From the NCBI GenBank assembly GCA_030617485.1, contig JAUWVK010000075.1:1-7441 (forward strand): a stretch of 7,441 nucleotides of DNA, given 5' to 3'. The position numbers and the translations under genes were made by a program. The notes under the pieces are model-generated. The model did no database searches and was not told the origin of the DNA. It worked only from the letters and a program-made list of their open reading frames with translations. Of this stretch, positions 1 to 6,159 are shown piece after piece; positions within the stretch are counted from its first letter, which is position 1, and each line of letters opens with the position of its first letter. Source of the stretch: Gammaproteobacteria bacterium. Its GTDB lineage: Bacteria; Pseudomonadota; Gammaproteobacteria; SZUA-152.

Positions 1-1467
1 TTTGTTTCACGTTCCTCTGCTGTATTGCCAGAGTATCGTGAGTATGAGCGTGGCATTACCACCTGGTTAAATGCATCAGTGGGTCCGATTGTGAAAAGTT
101 ATTTGCAACGGCTGTGCAAAGCGTTGCCGCAGGCAAAAATATCGGTGATGCAAAGTGCTGGCGGTGTTATTGAAGCTGAGCAAGCAGGTGAACAGGCGGT
201 GCATTTGTTGTTATCCGGCCCTGCCGGTGGAATGGCGGGGGTAATGCGCGTTGGCCAGCTTGCAAATGAAGTTCGTTTGCTTGGTTTCGACATGGGTGGA
301 ACCTCTACGGATGTATCACTTGTTGATGGAGGCTTGTCTGGTAAAAAGATCGAGCTTCAGTTAACGACTGAAGGTCACATTGGCCCCTACCCAGTGGGTG
401 TTCCCATGGTGGACCTTCATACCATCGGTGCCGGGGGTGGATCAATTGCGCGGGTGGATGGCGGTGGATTACTACAGGTAGGCCCGGAGTCCGCAGGCGC
501 TGATCCGGGGCCTGCCTGTTATGGCAAAGGTGGGATTGAGCCCACCGTGAGCGATGCCAACCTGGTATTAGGCCGATTACGCGCAGACGCCTTTCTTGGT
601 GGCGGTATGTCATTGGATGAAAACGCCGCGCGTAAAGCAATGGCAACGGTGGCTGGGCCCATGAGTTTATCAATAGAAGCAGCAGCGCAAGGTATTATTG
701 ATGTTACCAATGAAAACATGGCACGCGCATTGCGGGTAATGTCAGTGCAGCGAGGGCTGGATCCCGCTGAACTTACACTGGTCAGTTTTGGTGGCGCGGG
801 TGGTTTGCATGTTTGTGCATTGGCGGAGTCGCTGGGCATGAAAAAAGCCCTGGTACCGATACATGCGGGCGTACTGTCAGCGTTAGGTATGTTGGTTGCA
901 CCGCGTGCCCGTCATTTTTCGCAAACCATTAATCTGTTGTTGTCTGCTGTTGATGAAACCAGTTTAAATAATGAAATTGAAAAACTGGCCAACCAGGGTT
1001 GCCAGGCTTTAATGAAGGAAGGTTTTGCTGAAAAAGACACCTCAATAAATCCCGGTGTGGATGTACGCTATCGTGGCCAATCTTCTGTCATTAATCTGCC
1101 CTGGAAAAATGTTAGTGAAACAGCAGAAGATTTTCATGTAAAACATGAAGCTCTTTATGGGCATCGTCTGGATCTGGAGATTGAATTAGTCAACTTGCGG
1201 GTTAAGGTGCAAGGGCCACGTCCCGTTGTTTCATTAAGCCAGATCAACCGCTCTGAGGGTGAACCGTCTATCAAAGAGTCTCATGTACAAAAAGCCTCGC
1301 TTACAGGAATAAATGAGCCGGTACCGATATATGTTCGTGATTCACTCACAGTAGAGGAAACTATATTCGGGCCTATTCTGGTTATCGAAACTGTTTCGAC
1401 GACTTATATTGCCCCGGGCTGGAGCTGCGTGATGGACAGGCACGGCAGCTTACGGTTATCACGTTGA
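1..1467 (+). CDS. Hydantoinase/oxoprolinase family protein, A subunit (HyuA-like), 5'-truncated by window edge
   Basis: The frame is open from base 1 and the first codons (FVSRSSAVLPEYREYERG) are family sequence, so the TTG at 25 is not a start and the gene begins upstream. The visible 488 residues hold most of the Hydantoinase_A domain and its C-terminal domain. Motifs seen, numbered from the window edge: SGPAGG near 72-77, the acidic glycine-rich nucleotide-binding motif DMGGTSTD near 97-104, GAGGGS near 144-149, and GPESAGADPGPACYG near 161-175. The family uses ATP to activate and hydrolyse cyclic imides or lactams such as 5-oxoproline and hydantoins in the cytoplasm; which substrate applies here cannot be read from the sequence. 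These enzymes normally work with a HyuB half, either fused or separate. The protein ends after the A-type C-terminal domain and no HyuB sequence follows, so a partner, if any, lies upstream or elsewhere. The family call is firm; the substrate is unknown. Confidence 0.93.
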   Translation, partial: FVSRSSAVLPEYREYERGITTWLNASVGPIVKSYLQRLCKALPQAKISVMQSAGGVIEAEQAGEQAVHLLLSGPAGGMAGVMRVGQLANEVRLLGFDMGGTSTDVSLVDGGLSGKKIELQLTTEGHIGPYPVGVPMVDLHTIGAGGGSIARVDGGGLLQVGPESAGADPGPACYGKGGIEPTVSDANLVLGRLRADAFLGGGMSLDENAARKAMATVAGPMSLSIEAAAQGIIDVTNENMARALRVMSVQRGLDPAELTLVSFGGAGGLHVCALAESLGMKKALVPIHAGVLSALGMLVAPRARHFSQTINLLLSAVDETSLNNEIEKLANQGCQALMKEGFAEKDTSINPGVDVRYRGQSSVINLPWKNVSETAEDFHVKHEALYGHRLDLEIELVNLRVKVQGPRPVVSLSQINRSEGEPSIKESHVQKASLTGINEPVPIYVRDSLTVEETIFGPILVIETVSTTYIAPGWSCVMDRHGSLRLSR

Positions 1468-1513
1468 TTATCAATAAAAGGCCAGTTTTTAGGTATTAAA
1501 TAGCCGTTAAGCA

Positions 1514-1542
1514 TTGGTTTATTGAGCCGATATATCTATAAA
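1514..1542 (+). promoter_or_regulatory. Candidate sigma-70 promoter for the DUF11 protein gene
   Basis: A TTGGTT box at 1514-1519 and a TATAAA box at 1537-1542 are separated by exactly 17 bases, in an AT-rich part of the 129-base gap after the hyuA-like gene. Each box matches the consensus at most positions. Transcription would begin around 1549-1551, leaving a leader of roughly 45 bases before the TTG start. No rho-independent terminator for the upstream gene was seen in the gap, so read-through is also possible. This is pattern matching only. Confidence 0.4.
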
Positions 1543-1586
1543 TACAACAAGTTATCGTAGTTTTGGTGCTGAAGTAGACTAAAAGC

Positions 1587-1590
1587 GGAG
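1587..1590 (+). promoter_or_regulatory. Ribosome binding site supporting a TTG start
   Basis: GGAG at 1587-1590 lies six bases before the TTG codon at 1597, an ideal Shine-Dalgarno spacing. The site decides the start, because no ATG lies near it in this frame and the residues that follow TTG form a textbook signal peptide. Confidence 0.7.
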
Positions 1591-1596
1591 CGGGAA

Positions 1597-3105
1597 TTGG
1601 TCAAATTTTCAAGATTCATATTGTCAGGGTTGGTTCTGTGCTGTGTGGCGCTGCCGGCACAGGCCGCTTTTATTGAACGGACGATCACTCTTGATGGTGA
1701 TATGAGTGACTGGTATGACGTTCCTCCTACCTACACCCCTGCAGGCGACATCACCAATAATGCGGGGCAATTTAGTGAGGATGGTGAGGATGGCGGCGAC
1801 CCAACAGATGATCTGGATGAACCCATTGCGAATACGGGTAGAGATTTAAAAAAGTTCTCGTTTACCTGGGATGCTACCTACCTTTATTTTTATGTTGAGC
1901 GCTGGGCAACTCAAAACCCTGTTACCGACTGGTGGTTTTATATAGATTCCGATGTGGATGATTTGATGGAGTCGGGTGAAAAGGTGATACGCATAAGATG
2001 GTGGGGAGGTAATCAAAATACCGAAGCTTCAATATGGGATTATGTAGAAAACGCAGTAGGTGGTGATCCGTTAACCAACGGAGGTGTGGGTGACGGTTAC
2101 ACAATGCCCGGTGATGTGGACAATGAAATAGTTTTATATTCCACAACGGGTGGCGCTGCTTCAGGTCAGCAAATGGAATCACGGGTGACCTGGGCAAGCT
2201 TGGGTTTTTCTGGACCCGCAAATATTCAGTTCCACATCTCATCATCCAATGGCGCTAACCTACCAAATAACATACTGGATAATATGAATGGCCCCGCAGG
2301 TGGGCAGTTGTTTCCAGCGGACTTACAGGTTACCAAAACAGCTTCGGTTGCTTCTATCCTGGGTAACCAGCCATTTAGCTATACCGTGCAAGTTTATAAT
2401 GCAGCCATTATTGATTTTACCAATGTGGTTATTTCCGATGTGATTCCTGCTACCATTACATACGTTAGTCATGCTGCAGAAGCAGGTACCACGTTTGATG
2501 ATAGCGATGCCAATACTATTCCTGATAAATGGAACATCCCGACATTACCGGCGAATGCGACTTATACATTAACCATTAATGTCACCGCGGGTGTGGTACC
2601 GGTAACGATGATCGCCACCAATACAGCGACGCTAACCGCATCGGATCAAACCGATGAAGACGCAACCAATGACAGCGCCAGTGTTAATGTGAGTATAGAG
2701 CCAGTACCAGTATTAACCATGTTGAAATATACGGCTTCACCGACGGTAAATCCGGGTTCAAATATCAGTTACACCATCCAGATAACCAACACCGGGGGTG
2801 CTAATGGTAATGCTGTGGTAGTTACTGATGCACTCAGTCCATTTTCAATGTTAAGGGTTGACACCTATGGAGCGTTATCTCCCTTCCAGTTAACAGAAGG
2901 AGCGCCAGTATCGGGCATCACTCTGGGGACGACGACCTATTCAGATGACAATGGTGCTACTTATACTTATGTGCCTTCTTCTGGTGGTGGTGGCGCACCG
3001 GTGGGTTACGATGCCAACGTGACCAACTGGAACATCGACATGGTGGGTACTATGGCCCCCTCAAATAGTAATTTTGACATTCAGTATCAGGTGCAGACGC
3101 ATTAG
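1597..3105 (+). CDS. Secreted protein: signal peptide, CBM9-like domain and two DUF11 repeats
   Basis: This 502-residue protein of unknown role starts at TTG, chosen because GGAG lies six bases upstream and a signal peptide follows at once. Residues 1-23 have a basic start (VKFSR), a hydrophobic core and an AQA cleavage site before A24. Residues about 26-235 resemble the CBM9-like/DOMON-type beta-sandwich, with the opening ITLDGDMSDWYDV and the YFYVERWA and WWFYIDSD strands. This part holds acidic stretches at 60-76 and 117-128 that could bind calcium. Residues about 240-366 and 371-502 are two DUF11 (immunoglobulin-like) repeats, opening with LQVTKTAS and LTMLKYTAS and sharing SYTVQV/SYTIQI. 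DUF11 repeats are common in surface and secreted bacterial proteins. No membrane anchor, PEP-CTERM or other sorting tail is visible, so release or a periplasmic location is likely. Nothing nearby suggests a partner. Alternatives are a carbohydrate-binding surface protein or a matrix component. Export is well supported; function is not known. Confidence 0.85.
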   Translation: MVKFSRFILSGLVLCCVALPAQAAFIERTITLDGDMSDWYDVPPTYTPAGDITNNAGQFSEDGEDGGDPTDDLDEPIANTGRDLKKFSFTWDATYLYFYVERWATQNPVTDWWFYIDSDVDDLMESGEKVIRIRWWGGNQNTEASIWDYVENAVGGDPLTNGGVGDGYTMPGDVDNEIVLYSTTGGAASGQQMESRVTWASLGFSGPANIQFHISSSNGANLPNNILDNMNGPAGGQLFPADLQVTKTASVASILGNQPFSYTVQVYNAAIIDFTNVVISDVIPATITYVSHAAEAGTTFDDSDANTIPDKWNIPTLPANATYTLTINVTAGVVPVTMIATNTATLTASDQTDEDATNDSASVNVSIEPVPVLTMLKYTASPTVNPGSNISYTIQITNTGGANGNAVVVTDALSPFSMLRVDTYGALSPFQLTEGAPVSGITLGTTTYSDDNGATYTYVPSSGGGGAPVGYDANVTNWNIDMVGTMAPSNSNFDIQYQVQTH

Positions 3106-3264
3106 TTAAACATTCCTTTGAAAGACAGGTTAAGCCATAGAGCCGTATTGTTGACCTACGCTTGCACAGTATTCGTTAATTTTACCATTTTGCGTCTATG
3201 TTCATACTATGGCAAAAAAGGGTGAGCTAAAGCTGCCAGGATTGTGGTAGGATATTTCTCCATT
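3106..3264 (+). other. Intergenic leader before the diguanylate cyclase gene
   Basis: This gap of 159 bases has no recognisable gene. It contains a TTGACC box at 3151-3156 with GTTAAT 18 bases later (3175-3180), and a second weak pair, TTACCA at 3182-3187 and TACTAT at 3205-3210, 17 bases apart. Neither is strong, so no promoter is called. The gap also holds a perfect seven-base inverted repeat, GCCATAG at 3134-3140 and CTATGGC at 3207-3213. No clear terminator for the DUF11 gene was seen. Confidence 0.4.
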
Positions 3265-4293
3265 ATGATCGTGCCCAATGATCCTTGCTTGCCTCTTTCT
3301 ATCGACCAACAACTCCTCGACGCCGTCGTTAATATCACTAGCCAGCGTGAGCTGGAAGCCCTTGCCGAGTCACTGGTAGAGGCTATTACGAATCTAACAA
3401 ATGCCCCTATTGTCAGCGTATATACATTAGAGGGTGGGCTTGGTCACCTGTCAGCAAAAGTGATTGCCAGTAGTAATCCTTATGAACCGAAAGGCACCCA
3501 CCTATCTTCCTTTGAATCGCATAGTACATTACGCGAGTGTGTAGAAAGCCAGAAAATCATTTCTATTGATTTGAACAACGGCCAGCGAAAGGTATATCCA
3601 GTTTTTGAGCAAGGTGACGTATCGGGGTTGTTGCTATGTGAATATGTGCGTAATGATCTGATTCAGTCTGATGAAATAATTCAGGCTATTACCGACGTGT
3701 ATGGGAATCACCAGTCTTTGCTTAATCATCACCAGCGGGATGGCTTAACAGGCTTGTATAATCGAGTTGCGCTGCAAAACTGGTTGAGTAAGGCATTGAA
3801 TGATGACGGGCTTGCTGACCGTCGTGCCGATGCTGAAGGATCCATTGGGTGTTTCGCTTTACTCGACATTGATTTTTTTAAACGCATTAATGATACCCAG
3901 GGTCATTTATATGGTGACGAGGTATTGCAGGTATTTGCAGATTTGATGCGAGAGTCTTTTCGTTTTAACGACCAGCTGTTTCGCTACGGTGGTGAAGAGT
4001 TCGTGGCGATACTTTCAGAGACTGATCTTGATACAGCACTTACAGTACTCGAACGTTTTCGTACCACGATTTCTCAGCACAATTTTTCACAATTGAATCA
4101 GGTTACCGTAACCATTGGCGTGTCAGAGATTTTGCCACGATTGCAATCAGGGAAGTTAATAGAGCGTGCTGATAACGCGCTTTATTATGGTAAAAATCAT
4201 GGACGCAATCAGGTTAACGCGTTCGAATGGCTTGATCAGGGGGATTTACTGACCTCACTGGGAGATCACCCCCAGAGCTTTAAACTATTTTAA
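3265..4293 (+). CDS. Diguanylate cyclase (GGDEF domain) with divergent GAF-like N-terminal region
   Basis: The protein condenses two GTP into cyclic di-GMP, the second messenger for the switch between motile and sessile life. I chose the ATG at 3265 (342 residues). A GTG at 3244 would add seven residues, but AGGA is only two bases before it; AGGA at 3249-3252 is 12 bases before the ATG, which is long but tolerable. Residues about 10-150 look like a soluble GAF-type sensor by pattern only; no ligand motif is seen, and no transmembrane helix or signal peptide, so it should be cytoplasmic. The catalytic domain starts with DGLTGLYNR (159-167), then DIDFFKRIND (201-210) with metal-binding D201, then GGEEF (242-246). 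The RFND inhibitory I-site at 233-236 stands exactly five residues before GGEEF, so product feedback is expected. All active-site residues are present. There is no EAL or HD-GYP domain. The gene ends 28 bases before thiS and may share its transcript; no functional link to thiamine is known. Confidence 0.93.
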   Translation: MIVPNDPCLPLSIDQQLLDAVVNITSQRELEALAESLVEAITNLTNAPIVSVYTLEGGLGHLSAKVIASSNPYEPKGTHLSSFESHSTLRECVESQKIISIDLNNGQRKVYPVFEQGDVSGLLLCEYVRNDLIQSDEIIQAITDVYGNHQSLLNHHQRDGLTGLYNRVALQNWLSKALNDDGLADRRADAEGSIGCFALLDIDFFKRINDTQGHLYGDEVLQVFADLMRESFRFNDQLFRYGGEEFVAILSETDLDTALTVLERFRTTISQHNFSQLNQVTVTIGVSEILPRLQSGKLIERADNALYYGKNHGRNQVNAFEWLDQGDLLTSLGDHPQSFKLF

Positions 4294-4321
4294 TTCAGTT
4301 ACCCATCCGGCCTTTGTTCTC

Positions 4322-4522
4322 ATGAAAATTCAGCTTAACGGTGAAAGCCGAAATATTCCGGATCATAGTACGGCCCAGGTTTTGGTGGATTTGCTTGAGT
4401 TAAGCGGCAAGCGTCTCGCTATGGAGCTTAATCGCGAGATCGTACCCCCCAGTGTATACGCTGATACCCTGCTTCACGAGGGTGATCAGGTTGAGATCGT
4501 GCATGCCATTGGTGGTGGATGA
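4322..4522 (+). CDS. thiS: Sulfur carrier protein ThiS
   Basis: ThiS is a small ubiquitin-fold protein of 66 residues, the usual family length. Its C-terminal glycine is adenylated by a ThiF-type enzyme and converted to a thiocarboxylate, which ThiG uses as the sulfur source for the thiamine thiazole ring. The sequence shows the typical opening KIQLNGE, the middle AMELNREIVPPS, and the ending EGDQVEIVHAIGGG with the required terminal Gly-Gly. No clear Shine-Dalgarno sequence precedes the ATG. It lies 28 bases after the diguanylate cyclase gene and 59 bases before thiG, its functional partner. No thiF, thiO or thiH is in the window, so the rest of the pathway must be elsewhere. I see no TPP riboswitch in front of it. 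Confidence 0.96.
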   Translation: MKIQLNGESRNIPDHSTAQVLVDLLELSGKRLAMELNREIVPPSVYADTLLHEGDQVEIVHAIGGG

Positions 4523-4531
4523 GGCTATAAT
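4503..4531 (+). promoter_or_regulatory. Candidate internal promoter for thiG
   Basis: A perfect TATAAT at 4526-4531 lies 17 bases after ATGCCA (4503-4508), which matches four of six consensus -35 positions. The -35 box is inside the end of thiS. Transcription would begin about 4538, some 40 bases before the thiG start. The TATAAT sits inside a perfect palindrome, so the site may instead act as an RNA hairpin. Inference from pattern only. Confidence 0.35.
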
Positions 4532-4535
4532 AGCC
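4523..4535 (+). repeat. Perfect short inverted repeat between thiS and thiG
   Basis: GGCTA and TAGCC flank the three-base loop TAA, directly after the thiS stop codon. A T-rich tract (GTTTTAATTT) begins a few bases downstream, so the RNA could form a weak attenuator-like hairpin that lowers thiG relative to thiS. The stem is only five pairs and the T-run is interrupted and offset, so efficient termination is unlikely. Confidence 0.4.
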
Positions 4536-4581
4536 ACCTCGTTTTAATTTCCCCCATTGACTAACAACGCTGGAACAAACC

Positions 4582-5382
4582 ATGTCTGACAATTCCACTT
4601 CAGCTGATGACAGCTTCGTCATCGCTGGCAAAACATTTCATTCGCGACTTTTGGTTGGCTCAGGTAAATACAAGGACCTGGAAGAAACGAAACTGGCGAC
4701 TGAAGCCAGTGGTGCGGAAATCATTACGGTGGCCATCCGCCGTACTAATATCGGTCAGAATCCAGGCGAACCAAATTTGCTGGATGTCGTACCACCCAGT
4801 AAATACACCATTTTGCCGAATACAGCCATGTGTTACACAGCAGAAGATGCGGTACGCACCTGTCGCCTTGCCCGTGAAATGCTGGATGGCCATAAGCTGG
4901 TGAAACTGGAAGTGCTGGGGGATGAAAAAACCCTCTACCCGGATGTAACCGCAACATTAGAAGCCGCTGAAATTTTGGTGAAAGATGGTTTTGACGTCAT
5001 GGTTTACACCTCCGACGACCCTATTCTCGCCAAACGTCTGGAAGAAATTGGTTGCTGTGCCGTGATGCCACTGGCCGCCCCGATTGGTTCAGGTCTGGGC
5101 ATCCAAAATAAATACAATTTACGCACTATTATTGAAAACGCCAATGTCCCCATTCTGGTGGATGCCGGCGTGGGCACGGCTTCAGATGCTGCTATTGCAA
5201 TGGAGTTGGGTTGCGACGGTGTGCTGATGAACACAGCCATAGCCGGAGCTCAAAATCCGGTGTTGATGGCCTCAGCGATGAAAAAAGCTATCGAAGCCGG
5301 ACGAGAAGCCTATCTCGCTGGACGCATTCCACGTAAACGCTATGCTTCGGCATCTTCGCCAATTGAAGGCACGTTTTTCTGA
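4582..5382 (+). CDS. thiG: Thiazole synthase ThiG
   Basis: ThiG is a cytoplasmic TIM-barrel enzyme that forms the thiazole phosphate of thiamine from deoxyxylulose 5-phosphate, ThiS thiocarboxylate and dehydroglycine. The 266 residues are close to the usual family length, with about ten extra polar residues before the conserved [19 protein letters not shown]. The Schiff-base lysine is K108 in LVKLEVLGD. Other family motifs are VAIRRTN (50-56), [13 protein letters not shown] (162-174), [14 protein letters not shown] (191-204), GVLMNTAIA (213-221) and the C-terminal SSPIEGTFF. The ATG at 4582 has a weak GGA seven bases upstream. It follows thiS by 59 bases and precedes trmB by 57, an arrangement known from Pseudomonas and relatives. 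Nothing is missing or truncated, so it should be active. Confidence 0.97.
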   Translation: MSDNSTSADDSFVIAGKTFHSRLLVGSGKYKDLEETKLATEASGAEIITVAIRRTNIGQNPGEPNLLDVVPPSKYTILPNTAMCYTAEDAVRTCRLAREMLDGHKLVKLEVLGDEKTLYPDVTATLEAAEILVKDGFDVMVYTSDDPILAKRLEEIGCCAVMPLAAPIGSGLGIQNKYNLRTIIENANVPILVDAGVGTASDAAIAMELGCDGVLMNTAIAGAQNPVLMASAMKKAIEAGREAYLAGRIPRKRYASASSPIEGTFF

Positions 5383-5439
5383 AGTTTTGTGTGGTGTTTG
5401 ACCGCGCCCTTCTATTCGTAATAAGCGTAAAAAAATCCA

Positions 5440-6147
5440 ATGTCAGATTCAATGCCTGATTCAACTTCGGAAAAGAAGCATCGACCTATCCGCAGTTTTG
5501 TCCGTCGTGAAGGCCGTCTAACCAAAGGTCAGCAGCGTGCGTTAACTGATTTGTGGGAAAAGTTTGGTATTAATAACGAACCTTCATTGCTCGATCTCAA
5601 AAAAATATTTGGTCGTAACGAACCCAAGGTGTTGGAAATCGGTTTTGGTAATGGTGCTTCACTGGTTCAGATGGCGGCAACACACATCGATCATGATTAC
5701 CTGGGTATTGAAGTTCACCGCCCTGGTGTCGGCGCATTGCTGTTAATGGTTGAGGAACAAAACTTATCGAACGTGCGTGTGATTTGTGATGATGCAGTAG
5801 AGGTTCTTAAACATCGTATTGAAGATGGTTCACTGGATCGGGTGCAACTTTTCTTTCCTGATCCCTGGCATAAAAAACGTCATCATAAACGGCGAATTGT
5901 TCAACCAGACTTTGTGAACCTTATTGCACAGAAATTAAAACCCGGTGGTTTATTTCATCTGGCAACAGACTGGGAAGACTACGCATTTCATATGACCGAA
6001 GTAATGAAGAACTCTTTAGATTTTACAAACACGGCTAGTGATGGAGGTTTTGTTGTACGGCCGGACTTCCGACCACTGACTAAATTTGAGCAGCGAGGAC
6101 AACGTTTAGGACACGGTGTCTGGGATTTAATTTACCAGAAAAATTAA
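5440..6147 (+). CDS. trmB: tRNA (guanine-N7-)-methyltransferase TrmB
   Basis: TrmB transfers a methyl group from S-adenosylmethionine to N7 of guanine 46 in the variable loop of many tRNAs. The 235 residues match the usual bacterial length. In order: a basic N-terminal segment with RPIRSFVRREGRLTKGQ (15-31), the SAM-binding glycine loop LEIGFGNG (65-72), the acidic GIEVHRPG (89-96), the catalytic-region FFPDPWHKKRHHKRR (138-152), TDWEDYA (176-182), and the C-terminal TKFEQRGQRLGH (214-225). These are the diagnostic TrmB motifs. A second in-frame ATG at 5452 is possible, but the first gives the normal length; neither has a strong ribosome site. It follows thiG by 57 bases on the same strand and is probably part of its transcript, although it has no known role in thiamine synthesis. 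Its end is convergent with the SulP gene, 12 bases away. Confidence 0.97.
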   Translation: MSDSMPDSTSEKKHRPIRSFVRREGRLTKGQQRALTDLWEKFGINNEPSLLDLKKIFGRNEPKVLEIGFGNGASLVQMAATHIDHDYLGIEVHRPGVGALLLMVEEQNLSNVRVICDDAVEVLKHRIEDGSLDRVQLFFPDPWHKKRHHKRRIVQPDFVNLIAQKLKPGGLFHLATDWEDYAFHMTEVMKNSLDFTNTASDGGFVVRPDFRPLTKFEQRGQRLGHGVWDLIYQKN

Positions 6148-6157
6148 ATATTTTCTG
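6136..6157. terminator. Possible bidirectional stem-loop between convergent trmB and SulP genes
   Basis: CAGAAAA at 6136-6142 and TTTTCTG at 6151-6157 form a perfect seven-pair stem with an eight-base AT-rich loop, overlapping the trmB stop codon. It lies where both convergent transcripts would need to end. The stem is mostly A-T and there is no clean T-run after it on either strand, so intrinsic termination would be weak. Confidence 0.35.
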
Positions 6158-6159
6158 TA

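Noticed and set aside
305..673. Open frame of 122 codons on the minus strand within the HyuA-type gene
   Set aside because: It lies wholly opposite a well-conserved coding region, and its translation has low-complexity, arginine- and histidine-rich character with no recognisable domain.
1468..1596. Remnant or frameshifted HyuB continuation after the HyuA-type gene
   Set aside because: The gap is only 129 bases, AT-rich and broken by stops in all plus frames, and none of the translations resembles HyuB.
3181..3264. Cyclic di-GMP riboswitch in front of the diguanylate cyclase gene
   Set aside because: The A- and G-rich stretch around 3214-3253 loosely recalls such an RNA, but the conserved core elements of the class I riboswitch are not present.
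3244..3264. GTG start adding seven residues to the diguanylate cyclase
   Set aside because: Its AGGA is only two bases upstream, too close for a ribosome site, and the added residues match no domain. The ATG at 3265 is preferred, though not proven.
4250..4321. TPP riboswitch upstream of thiS
   Set aside because: The gap is 28 bases and the conserved CTGAGA-type motif is missing from it and from the end of the preceding gene.
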